Source: Fragilaria radians | Lineage: Eukaryota; Bacillariophyta; Fragilariophyceae; Fragilariales; Fragilariaceae | Assembly (NCBI GenBank): GCA_900642245.1 | Contig: CAAAJI010000011.1 | Span: forward strand, 262,043-290,626 | Direction of reading: 5' to 3' | Length of the DNA stretch: 28,584 bases | Shown here: positions 1-9,437 of the stretch, one piece after another | How the letters are laid out: each line of letters begins with the position of its first letter | Position numbering within the stretch: position 1 is the stretch's first letter | Notes under the pieces: model-generated | Told to the model about the DNA's origin: nothing | The model's input: the letters and a program-made list of their open reading frames with translations, nothing else | Databases searched by the model: none | Translations under genes and position numbers: made by a program

Positions 1-1023
1 CCAGAATGCTTGGATAACACTTAAAGTAGAGTTCATCTTACTAAACACTTAAGGACAGGATAGGCAACTAGAGTGCACTCTTGCAACATTACGGGGGCGG
101 GTTACAGTCACATGGAGTGATTTTGAAGTGGGCAGCGTGATGGATCTTTGTTTGTTGTTGTGAAGCAATTTATCTTTAGAGTTGCTTTGTTGCGTCCATA
201 CACCCCCGCCGTGTAAATGATACAGAAGAAGGAATCAAACAACTTGAAAAATACAATTTTGGATTGAACATTAAAGAATATCTTACAAGGTAATTGATAT
301 TACATGACATGCAACCACAATTGATTAGGAACTTTGAGGTGAGGCTGGGGATGAAACGATACATTCACGGTGTTGTGGAATGCTTGGAAACGCCAAAATA
401 CATGGGTAGAGCAAGTTTACGAATGCTAAAATATGATCACTTTAGGGACACAGAATCGTTGGCCTCAAGGTGAAACCCTATTTTGAAGAAAAAATAAAAT
501 ATTGGTAGGTGTCACGATAACAATTTGACTGTGACTTGATTGTATTTTATTACATTAATTTGTTGAGAGTCACAAGGCTTAATGTGACTCTATCAATACA
601 GTGAAGGTGAGTATCTAGCAATGGTAGATATGGTGAAGGGCATTTGGTGCATTCATAAAAATGAGAAAGATTCAGGAAATCTGGTGAAGTCGGAAATGAG
701 GTTGCAGCTGCTACGCTATTATTCGTATGATTTGAGAATGCTTGTTCTGGAGTTAGGACAAGACACATTAACACGAAATCCAATACTTTTATGGGCATCA
801 CAACTAAGCACCGTTTTGTGCAGGTACGCCTTTTGCTGGGCTTTTATTATTGTTGGCACTTGTGTGCTGAGATACACAACTCCAAATAATTGAATGCGAT
901 TGAGTGCATCCGACTCAAAACTATTAAAGGGAAGAGGTGATCTAAAGCAATATTAAGTCACTAGATTTTTTGAAGAGAAGAAAATAACATGAATTTATGG
1001 CGCATCGTATTCCTTCTTTCTGA
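1..1023. other. Intergenic/edge sequence, no gene recognised
   Basis: AT-rich sequence without a recognisable gene. An ATG-started frame of 90 codons lies at 621-893 (+) and an 83-codon open stretch overlaps it on the other strand (550-801). Neither protein resembles a family I know, and both are of a length expected by chance, so I do not call them genes. The 3' flank of the PLP enzyme gene on the minus strand occupies the right end. Confidence 0.6.
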
Positions 1024-2736
1024 CTATCCTATATTCTTCTCCAAGAAGATTTTGGATGACCATCGTTGTCGCTCGGGATGTTGTACTTCTTCACCTTCGA
1101 TTAGGCCTGCATGCCGGTATCTCATCAATTGACTATTGACGCCTTCAAGGCCACCACTATGAACGTACATGACTTCGCGTCCATCCATAAATTTACTATT
1201 GCAAACATTTTCCTCATCTTCCAAAGGCCAATGTCTTAAGAGTATGTTCCAGGAAGGTGCCCCATAAAGTAGATCGACATTTAGACCAGAGCGTTCCAAC
1301 TCCCGGAAAGTCTCTAGAATTTCAGAATTAGGATCTCCAAATCGAAAATAGGATTGATGATTGGATTTTTCCAAGTAAAATGATGACTCTGGTGCTGGTT
1401 TTAGAACCTTGGGAATTTCATCAACATTGCCTTTCCCTCCAGTTGCCATATTCAATGCCATCATTTGCCGTTCTGCATATCCGTCATCTCCGACACAGGG
1501 AATGACTATAACCTGAATATCCATGAGGGCACTAAGACAAGATGCTGCTTGCAGGGCCTGAAGTTCTTGATGTACCCATAAGGCAGTGGTACAGGTTCCT
1601 CCTGGAACAAAGACGGATAAGGGCCGTCCATTCCCTTCAAGGGACCAGAAATGGAAAATCTCATAGGCCAATAAACGACATCCAAGCCTGGCATAGTCAC
1701 AAGCTCCTCCCTGGGGTATCTAGAGTATTTTTAAAAGTGCCGAAAATACGTGAGACAGGTTGTGTTCAAAAGTTTGTAAGCTAGAAACGAATGATTGATA
1801 CGTACCCAGATTGAATCACCGCTACCTGGCGGTAATAATTCTATGGGAACATCATGCTTTCCTCCCCATGCTCCACCAAAGAGATCACGAAATTTATCAT
1901 TTGAAAGTTCAATCATTTCCATTCCCAGAGTTTTTGCTCGAAAGAAATTTCCACTAGGATTCTTCTTTAAAAATCTTGGTAATTTTTTCGAGTAGTAAAT
2001 AAAACGCTTCGGTGAGACTGGATGTGATGTTACATGTTGAGTAGATAGTTCCTCTTTACAGCCTAGCTCACGTTCGTAGCCGGTAAGGAGTTTCCGGATG
2101 GCGTTTATTGTTAAGTTCACGATTCTTAGATTGTACAATGGCAGCAAGAGCAAGCATAGCATTGCTTTGCGATCCTCCATAACTTATCAAGTATGTGGGA
2201 AAGTCTTTTGCTGGAAGTTGGTTCAAAGCCAACATCTTTCGAGCTTTATTTCCACTAACATTGGAGTTTTCCAGGCGAAGTAAGTCATCGCGTTTGATGT
2301 AAACATCTCTTCCACGAATCGAAAGTATTTCCACTGGTGACGGTTGAAGCGGCGATATTACCGGCCGAAGTTGTTCTCGGTTCATGATTTGGAAATTCTT
2401 TTCTTCAAAAGATGTAAAAGGTGCACCCATACTTTCCATGGGGAATTTCTTACAGAGATTCATGACTACGGTGCTTGCCTCGTTGTTATCGACATTCAAG
2501 CGTTGCACGAATTTTGGTCTACTTTGATGATATTTCCGTGACACAAAGGAGAAAAGTGTGCATCTTCTGTGGGAGAGAACGATTGCGCGATAACCATGAA
2601 CAAATGAAATGATGAAATGCATAAAAAATGGAATTATTGTCATTCTCTTTGCACCATCCTCAACGAGTAGGAAACGTCGCTTATTGCAGAATTCTGTATT
2701 CCAGTATTTTTTGATTCCATGAAAACAGACCAACAT
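1024..2736 (-). CDS. PLP-dependent D-cysteine desulfhydrase / ACC deaminase family protein, three exons
   Basis: Fold-type II PLP enzyme of the tryptophan-synthase-beta superfamily. D-cysteine desulfhydrases make pyruvate, H2S and ammonia; the related ACC deaminases open 1-aminocyclopropane-1-carboxylate. Exons read 2736-2121, 2017-1806 and 1719-1024 on the minus strand, 1524 nt in all, giving 507 aa with the frame closing exactly. Visible landmarks in order are IKRDDLLR (148-154), SGNKARKM with the presumed PLP-binding Lys164, YGGSQSNAM (about 186-194), the NPSGNFFRA block, IPQGGA right after intron 2, FVPGGTCTTAL, the IPCVGDDGYAERQM block and YVHSGGLEG near the C-terminus. The second splice site is strongly supported because it restores the conserved PQGGA motif; the first was chosen by frame, GT-AG ends and length. 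About 110 residues precede the catalytic domain; they are Arg-rich in part and may be an organelle presequence. Which substrate is used cannot be told from sequence. The assignment to the family is secure. Confidence 0.9.
1720..1805 (-). other. Intron 2 of the PLP enzyme gene (86 nt)
   Basis: Donor GTACGT follows the Trp codon at 1808-1806 and the acceptor CTCTAG precedes ATA CCC CAG. A second AG 9 nt downstream (CCCCAG) would also keep frame but would delete the conserved Ile-Pro-Gln of the PQGGA motif, so the upstream AG is preferred. The intron is in phase 0. Confidence 0.85.
2018..2120 (-). other. Intron 1 of the PLP enzyme gene (103 nt)
   Basis: Donor GTGAAC after SKN and acceptor CATCCAG give a phase-1 junction that reads SKN-L-SPKRFIYYSKK and restores the reading frame. 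A nearer donor (GTGAGC, starting at about 2070) does not restore the frame with the same acceptor. The exact junction is an inference; the need for a splice or frame change between about 2120 and 2017 is seen directly. Confidence 0.6.
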
Positions 2737-3013
2737 AGTTTACACCGCGACAACTTCACAAACAAATATCAGAGAGGAGCTAATGATAACTATCTCCTAT
2801 TTCATCATGGAAGCAAAGCAACCTAAGTCAGATAGATTCATATAGCATGTCCCACAATGTGTTAGTATCAAATGTGAAATGTTCGAGCCTAGAATTTAGT
2901 CTATAAAGGGTTAAGGACAACCTATATGTAAAAAGATGCGCGACAAGGAATAAATCCTGCACTGTCGCATTGTTTCTGTCGATATTGATGGAAAGGGAGA
3001 TGTACAAGACCAT

Positions 3014-3781
3014 TCAATCCTCTTCCTCTGCCTCATTCAGTACGCAGAGTCTATTATGCACAGGAATATCTAGCGTTCCTACTGAGCTAGTGAGATAAAT
3101 GTCACTATCGGACGGGTCATCAAAGTCTGCAAAGAAACCATAATCATCTTCGTCATTATCATTGTCATGATGGTTTTGTCCTTGCATTTTTGGCAATGCA
3201 TCAACGAATGATTGATCATCATAAGTGGATCGCATACCCAAATCATTTTCCTTGATTGAAATGCTGTTTTCGAACGAAGAGTTATGTGTGATGTTGCTAA
3301 GTGATAGGATTAAGCTTTCCTTTTCTTTTCGTAGGAAACGGCGAAAGGTCTGAAATTGTAGAGAATAAGGTATATGACAAGCATTTCTTTGAAAAAAATC
3401 TTTGAGAAATCTAATTATTGGATCCAGCCGAAAATACTGAAGAAACGAAAGAAGAATACCACACAGTGAATGAGCTCCTTCGAAAGGCTCTAAATTTTCT
3501 TGGATGCTATCTGACAAGCTTGAATGGCACCGAAATCGATATCGAGATTGACTGATTTCTGCGGAACGTAGGGTAGAAACGGAAGAAAACATTTTCGATG
3601 TCATAGTCTCTTTTTTGAGTAAACCATTAGTAAAGCTTGAACTAGATTTTGTAAAGGATTTTGGGCGTAAATTCGAGACCGCAATAGGGGGGCCTAGTTC
3701 TGCCCTTGAGTCTCTATTGGATATAAAGATTGTCCTAGATTTTCGGCACACTAAGTTACCAAGTTGTTGGGGTGCATGCAT
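3014..3781 (-). CDS. Hypothetical protein with acidic C-terminal tail
   Basis: No family recognised. The first ATG is at 3781 and gives 255 aa; the open frame runs 26 codons further upstream without an ATG. The N-terminal half is Ser/Arg/Lys-rich (SKSSSSF, RSAEISQSRYRFR). A basic FRRFLRKEKESL stretch follows, and the C-terminus is strongly acidic and aromatic (DNDNDEDDYGFFADFDDPSD, ending EAEEED). The stretch between about 3350 and 3460 is hydrophobic and AT-rich and is bounded by GTGGTA and TACAATTTCAG in the same phase, so it may be an in-frame intron; splicing would join SLC directly to TFRRFLRK and shorten the protein by roughly 35 residues. It is transcribed in the same direction as the HSF gene upstream of it. 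The long open frame, composition bias and lack of stops argue that it is a real gene. Confidence 0.6.
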   Translation of the reverse strand: MHAPQQLGNLVCRKSRTIFISNRDSRAELGPPIAVSNLRPKSFTKSSSSFTNGLLKKETMTSKMFSSVSTLRSAEISQSRYRFRCHSSLSDSIQENLEPFEGAHSLCGILLSFLQYFRLDPIIRFLKDFFQRNACHIPYSLQFQTFRRFLRKEKESLILSLSNITHNSSFENSISIKENDLGMRSTYDDQSFVDALPKMQGQNHHDNDNDEDDYGFFADFDDPSDSDIYLTSSVGTLDIPVHNRLCVLNEAEEED

Positions 3782-4391
3782 CGTCCCGCATATGTGTTTT
3801 TCTGGGACCCAAATAGCGAGCAAAACTGATCCAATCCGATAAAAAGTGGGAAAAAACAAAATTCATGTCTTTCAAGTACGTTTGTTGAAAAATGGATGAA
3901 AAATAAGTATTGTTGGATTCGATGTGATGATTATAATCGGAGAATTGCATAAATGGTGACATTTTGAATCATACGAATAGAAATGATTGGAAGAGAATCG
4001 AGATGTCAAGCCAACATCAGGTATGACATCAGACAATGTTTTTTCTCACACATTGTCGTACTCCATGATTTCCAGGATGTGCTAGGTAAAAATATTTCGA
4101 CGATCACCTATAATTAATTGCATTTTCAGAACCATACAAAAAAGTAGAAAAAGTAGAAGTGGATGGGGCCAGGGATCCATAGCAACGCTCCTATCGACAG
4201 ATTGCATACGAAAGCATGTCCCAACTTCCTTAACTATTGTTTCACGCTGCAATCAAGCTTACAATATATGCTTCATAATTTGAATCTGATTCAATATTCA
4301 GTTAACCGAGGGAAAAGTCATCGCAGCACACGTTGCTGACGAAAGGATAGAGTGAAATGGATACAGATGCTTTATTTTTTTCAAAATTATT
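3782..4391. other. Spacer between the hypothetical gene and the HSF gene
   Basis: Holds the 5' flank of the hypothetical gene and the 3' end of the HSF gene, both on the minus strand. It is AT-rich with no recognised gene or RNA. A short open stretch at 3756-3962 (-) overlaps the start of the hypothetical gene in another frame and could be a shadow or part of a 5' exon; nothing decides this. Confidence 0.5.
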
Positions 4392-5693
4392 CTATGATTC
4401 ATTTTTACCACTGTCAAATGAGACCAGTGGTTGGTTTCCTATCTCATCACTTTGAATCCGATATAAAGATGATTCTGCCGCAAGTGTTATTAAGCTTTGT
4501 GCAGAATCGTTCCTTGCTGCATTGTACGACGATTCTAGGCTACGGTTATTTCCATCCACCTCCGTAACTTGCACTGCTTTTCCCTGTTCTTCGTATCGAA
4601 GAGTATTTGGTGGAAGGTCATGTACAGGCTGCAATGAAAAGTAGTAATGTGGGTGAAATGTCATTTGATTCAAATTTTTCTGTTGGGATCTCTGGATATG
4701 ATCTGCGTTAGGACACACAAGCTGACTTTCAGAAAGAGAAATTCCATTTTGAAAAGCTGACATTGCTTCATTGTCCCTACAACTTGCATTAGTTGTTGTA
4801 TCCCCTTTTATAGCCTTGATTTTATCAGCCGATAAATAAGCGCCAGAAAAAACAGGCATGCGAGCTTTCGGACCCCCATTTACAGTACAATCAAGTAAAA
4901 TAGTCTCATCTTCAGCTTTCATTGGCAAAGGAAACATCTCACTTATTTTGTAGAAATCAGGCTCGAAGTCGGTATCATGAATTCCCTTCTCTGACACTCC
5001 AGGGCGTCGCATATCTTTGCAAAGGTGGGGTAGACCCCTTAGGAAGCGTTCATGATAATACGTATTTCGGTCACGACCTTGCGTTACTCGACGAAACCCC
5101 CACCCATTCGCCTGTCGAATAAAAGAAGAAAATTTCGAATGCTCGAAGTATATCGGAATCACATGCATTTCAAACTCTCGAGGCTTTAAGACACGCCAAG
5201 ACCTTCCATGTGGCATCCACGATATAATTTCTTCAAATTCCGCTCTGCTCAGGATGGAATGCATTTTAGCAGGAAAGTTTGGTACTCGTCCTGGAGGAGT
5301 AAGGGGAGTCAAAGGATCCATGTCTGGTTCTCTAGAAAAATCTCTGTATTGATAAAGTGGAGGACTGCAGTTATCCTTCAAGGACCGAGAATCGATTTCA
5401 GAGTGATTTGCAACTTCAGATGTTGACTTTGAGTTCTTCATTACTTTATCGTCACTTTCGTCCTTGAATACAAATTCTGGAATATTCCTTGATTCCGTGG
5501 GCCTTTCAGCATTATTTCTTCTGGAAGACTTATCATCATTTTCTAATGTTAATCCAGAATCTAAGGGAGGTAGTTCTGTGATGGCCTTTCCCACATCATC
5601 TCCAATTGACTTCGGTAATGTACTCATAGTATCTAGTTTTCTTGAATTAAATGATAAACACGTCATGCAAGAATTTTCTGGAATCCAGGACAT
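4392..5693 (-). CDS. Heat shock factor-type transcription factor
   Basis: Nuclear DNA-binding protein of the HSF family, 433 aa from the ATG at 5693 (the frame also has a GTG one codon upstream). The winged helix-turn-helix domain spans roughly residues 138-230: it opens with NFPAKMHSILSR, continues through SWMPHGRSWRVLKPREFE and YFEHSKFSSFIRQANGWGF (the recognition-helix region) and ends with TYYHERFLRGLP. The MPHGRSWRVLKP and FIRQANGWGFRR wording is that of an HSF subgroup I associate with diatoms, where this family is greatly expanded. The N-terminal 135 residues are polar with many Asp, Glu, Ser and Lys. No clear heptad-repeat trimerisation domain is visible after the DNA-binding domain; the C-terminal 200 residues are Asn/Ser/Gln-rich and look disordered. 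Family HSFs bind inverted nGAAn repeats. The target genes cannot be inferred. Confidence 0.93.
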   Translation of the reverse strand: MSWIPENSCMTCLSFNSRKLDTMSTLPKSIGDDVGKAITELPPLDSGLTLENDDKSSRRNNAERPTESRNIPEFVFKDESDDKVMKNSKSTSEVANHSEIDSRSLKDNCSPPLYQYRDFSREPDMDPLTPLTPPGRVPNFPAKMHSILSRAEFEEIISWMPHGRSWRVLKPREFEMHVIPIYFEHSKFSSFIRQANGWGFRRVTQGRDRNTYYHERFLRGLPHLCKDMRRPGVSEKGIHDTDFEPDFYKISEMFPLPMKAEDETILLDCTVNGGPKARMPVFSGAYLSADKIKAIKGDTTTNASCRDNEAMSAFQNGISLSESQLVCPNADHIQRSQQKNLNQMTFHPHYYFSLQPVHDLPPNTLRYEEQGKAVQVTEVDGNNRSLESSYNAARNDSAQSLITLAAESSLYRIQSDEIGNQPLVSFDSGKNES

Positions 5694-8600
5694 CACCTGA
5701 ACTTCCTAGCGAATTAGTACCATTAGCACGTACAAGCGTTGTTTACCGTCATATGCGCTAAGGAATTCAATATGTTCACAAAAAAAGGAACAGGAGATTT
5801 ATGATGTCACTACCTCGTCACTGTTGTGACGATGGGTAAGTCTATCAAGTGCGTATACTAAGCTTACGTCAGACACTCCGATTAAAAAAATTGTATAGAA
5901 ATTCTTCCCGTTAGGGTTAGGAGGAGGAATGCATGTTCGGTAGTCATTTCATTCGTTGATACCGAATCGTCTTGATTTGAATATCCTTTTTAAGTTCCTT
6001 CATAAGGCTCTATTTACAATCAAACATGCAAGTAATTCTAGTATTCTATGACGCAGCGTTGAATAAAAGCGAAGCAAAAGATATTCTATGAACACGCGAA
6101 TATTCCGCCCCCATCATGAGATTCATCATCATAAACTATTAGAAACGCGTTTAAATAAAAAAACACGCTAGTGTAGCCGAATAAGGAATTTACTATAGGC
6201 TTAATCCATGAGTGAGCTAGATATCCCTGTCAAAACCTATTTAATTTGGCAGCAGTTGTTATCTAAGGTGTTCAAGGATATATTGATGTCCTGCATTCTT
6301 TAGATATATCTTCAGTGATACAAACAAGAATCGCATTTTAAATTACAGCTCTGGTACATGCTAGGCCGTCAAGGGACGCCTAAGTTTTTTCCTTGCTCAA
6401 TAATTGATTGCTAATTCTGGAAAATCAACTCTTGCAAAAGAATAAAAACGTGTGTATCATATGCAATTGGAATCGAATTGAACGTATTGTATGGTATGAT
6501 CATTTAATTTTGCATTTCAATTTTGTGTTTGACCATTGCATTCTCTCAAAAGGAGGATCGCGTCCTAATTATAACTCACTCTGCTTTGACAATTAGAGTA
6601 AAAAGGTATAGGATATTAAAATAACGTGGACTGATATTGTTTCAAATTTCAATTGCATTTCAATTGATCTAACACCCTTACCCATTTCATAGAAGAATTT
6701 TGGCTGATTTGCTGTGCTAATGGTCTGAGTGGAATCCTCACCGATAATCCAGTATCAAAACAACAGGAAGATGAATATCCCTTTGGAGGCTATCTCTCCA
6801 TGTGAAAGATATTACCATGTTCCAGAATGATTGCTTTTATCTGGAATTTTGGCACAGGCTATTCGTATTCTCAACTTCCATCAAACACTTTAAAACTCTA
6901 TATCCTTGTGATCTCTATGTAATGTGGCTCTTTTGGTAAATGGCAGAGGAAAAAGATAAGACATTCCCTGATGCAATGTTGTTAATCTGTGCTGAAATGG
7001 GAAACACACTTTTCGTTGTTGATTTTGAATTTTCCTTGAAAGTTGTATTTGAAATGAGGCTTTTGACAAATCCCAATTTGTTCTGTGGAGCATTTGTGTA
7101 GAATTTACGATTGAAAATCAGATTCTATACTAGTGTATTGGTTTCCCGGATATTTGCAATGAGAATTGAGAAGACAATAACCCGTTTGAAAAATATGCTT
7201 GAATCCACAGAATTGGTGAGGAAGAAGGAAATCTCATCATTTAAAACAATTCCCTGTCAACTTGTACTTGGTAAAGTTATGATTGATAAGATTGCACAGA
7301 CATCAAATTGGAATGGAATGCAAAAGAGAAACCAATATGTGATGAATGAGCTAAGAAGAGGATAAGAGACAAACTCCTTGTGAATATAAGAGGTAATCCC
7401 AATAATTATTGGAAGCACCCAGAGCTTTCAAAAGCTACAGACAACTCTTTGAATCTTTGTACCCAGTCACAAGTGGAAATGAGAATGCAATAATTTGAAT
7501 TCAAAATGAAGTTGTATCATGAAAGGTGAATATCTGGTTGGTCGCTCCAAATAAGCACAATCCCCAGGTTAATTTTAATGCTAGGTGTAGTTGCCATACC
7601 ATTTTGAAGGTGTCCTGTGATAATGCTTAATTTCAAGAGAATTAGAAGTTCTTGAAATAATTAGCAGATAGCTAAATGTATAGGTTGTAAGATGAATTGT
7701 GATACTGGTATTGGACTCTCTTCTTACTATTCGAACACGCACACATAGGTAATACTGATATTCTATGTGTTTTCACGTCTATTCACGGATAGTGATTGTC
7801 CCACTCATTGCCCTCACAAATCTGGATAGTTTTGAGTGCCAATACATTTTAAGACTAATGAAGTATTTTGGTAAAGTTGCTATGATTCAATTTATTTGAG
7901 CCATGCTACGGTTCAATTCTGGATAAGATTTAATTACAAAGTCCAATAATAGAAAGAGTCTAATGTATATCATATTTTCTCATTGTGTCGTCTAAACATA
8001 GAGCAGTTTCAAGTGACGAAGAAAAATCTAGGTATACACAATTGAATGATTCGTCATTTATACACAATCTGAATCGTATTTTTTCATGATGGATGCAAAT
8101 CGGATATGATGTGTACACTTTCAATATGGAGTTAGCGTATCCTATTCAACTATACGTTTTGGGAGGTTCAGCGTACGAGGATATATATTTATTAGTGTTT
8201 GGTATTTAGTGTTTTTATTATAGATGAGTTCATGTATACAACTTCATAGCCGTATATTATCTTTCATACGGTTGAAAAGATGAGTGATTAATTTTAATTG
8301 TCACGTATATCACTATTCAATTTTTATTGAACTCTTACGCTTCACTCCAAATTTGACAAAAAGAGTCCTTCTGAACCTAACCTAACTTAAGATTCACATT
8401 ACACATATTCATCATAGATCAGCATTTTTGTCAGTCCTCTTCACTTGAAATTGTGTAACCATGTAAAATGAAATTTGTCCCCAATTAACTACGATTATTC
8501 AATAGGACATCGGTACTGTTGTCACGCGTTGGGTACTATTAGAATAAATTCCAAGCCATCACTGCATCTATCTTCTGTATAGCTGCTTCCATCATTACAG

Positions 8601-8780
8601 TCAGACTTGATGTTCAATATCTCGGACTCTTATGTTAATCCTTATTAATGGTGAAGTCAAAAGGATTACATAAAGTAATGTTTCCAATCCAAAATTTTTG
8701 GTGACTATTAAATTTTAAGTGCAACAGGATTCGAGATAAGGTATGACTCAGGACTTAATCGAAAGGAGTTCAAATTTTTT
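5694..8780. other. 3.1-kb gene-poor AT-rich region
   Basis: Apart from the promoter-proximal motifs of the HSF gene nothing is recognised. Open stretches of 60-85 codons occur (for example 7111-7362 on + with a TTG first codon, and 6890-7093 on -), but they lack family resemblance and most lack a well-placed ATG. Two telomere-like scraps, TTAGGGTTAGG at 5911 and CCTAACCTAA near 8378, are short enough to be chance. The right end is the promoter region of the release-factor gene. Confidence 0.5.
5815..5832. promoter_or_regulatory. Perfect inverted repeat TCGTCAC-tgtt-GTGACGA upstream of the HSF gene
   Basis: Seven-base arms separated by four bases, 122-139 nt upstream of the HSF start codon. 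Its core TGACG is the half-site recognised by bZIP/CREB-type factors in many eukaryotes. More copies of the core lie close by: GATGTCAC (5803-5810) and TTACGTCAG (5864-5872), whose other strand contains TGACGTAA. The palindrome and its position are seen; binding is inferred. Confidence 0.35.
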
Positions 8781-9437
8781 ATGTCGCCCTTGACATTGTC
8801 CTTTTTTTCTCTGTCCTTAATGTTAAGCCAATGTAATGGATTTTACAGAATCCTCTCACACAGAATAGCATTGTCCAGTTCGACGTTATGGTCACTGCAG
8901 GGGCGAATCAACGAGAATATAGATAATCCACGAAAGGCTCTGGACACTAATGCAGAACTGAAATCACATCCATTTGTAACACTGCCCGCACGTCGGAATA
9001 TTTCGTCATCACATGATTCTTGGACTATTCCTAAGTCTATTTCTATTCCTGAGGACCAACTTGACATTTGCTTCTCTCGATCATCTGGAGCTGGAGGGCA
9101 GAATGTTAACAAAGTAGAAACCAAAGTTGACATTCGTTTTGAACTTATGAAAGCGGAATGGATTCCCCTAGAAGTAAGAGAACGATTGAAAGAACAAAAT
9201 TCCAATCGTATTAATAGGGATGGATTTTTAAATCTCTGTTCACAAGAATACCGAACACAACTACAGAATCGAAAGGCTGCGTTAGCAAAACTTGAAGAGC
9301 TGATACTAAAGGCTTATCCACGCCCAGTGGAGCGAAAGATGAGGAAAGGCATATCCAAGGCCACAAAGGAAAGATACATACAAGAAAAGAAGAAGCGAAG
9401 CAATGTGAAAGCAAATCGTAAATCTGTAGACTATTGA
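8781..9437 (+). CDS. ArfB/ICT1-type peptidyl-tRNA hydrolase (codon-independent release factor)
   Basis: 218 aa. Proteins of this class free stalled organellar or bacterial ribosomes by hydrolysing peptidyl-tRNA without reading a stop codon. The catalytic GGQ domain is intact: SRSSGAGGQNVNKVETKV at about residues 99-116, with GGQ at 105-107, and no stop-codon-recognition domain before it. The C-terminal tail from about 184 is strongly basic (RKMRKGISKATKER, KKKRSNVKANRK), as expected for the ArfB tail that enters the empty mRNA channel. The first 20 residues form a hydrophobic signal-like stretch ending SQCNG, followed by Phe21 and a Ser/Arg-rich segment. That layout matches the signal peptide plus transit peptide with Phe at +1 used for complex plastids of diatoms. 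A plastid location is therefore my inference; the mitochondrion is the alternative. The function call is secure. Confidence 0.92.
   Translation: MSPLTLSFFSLSLMLSQCNGFYRILSHRIALSSSTLWSLQGRINENIDNPRKALDTNAELKSHPFVTLPARRNISSSHDSWTIPKSISIPEDQLDICFSRSSGAGGQNVNKVETKVDIRFELMKAEWIPLEVRERLKEQNSNRINRDGFLNLCSQEYRTQLQNRKAALAKLEELILKAYPRPVERKMRKGISKATKERYIQEKKKRSNVKANRKSVDY

Noticed and set aside
621..893. 90-codon ATG-started frame (+)
   Set aside because: No family resemblance, overlapped by an equally open frame on the other strand, and within chance length.
1506..1700. Second frame overlapping exon 3 of the PLP enzyme
   Set aside because: Shadow of the true frame; the catalytic motifs are in the other frame.
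5911..5921. Telomere-like TTAGGGTTAGG
   Set aside because: Under two full repeats; an 11-base match of this sort can arise by chance in a window of this size on either strand. The CCTAACCTAA at about 8378 is even weaker.
7111..7362. 84-codon open stretch (+)
   Set aside because: Begins with TTG rather than ATG, with no recognisable family; possibly an eroded fragment, but nothing supports this.
7905..7925. tRNA B-box-like GGTTCAATTC
   Set aside because: No A-box, acceptor stem or cloverleaf can be folded around it.
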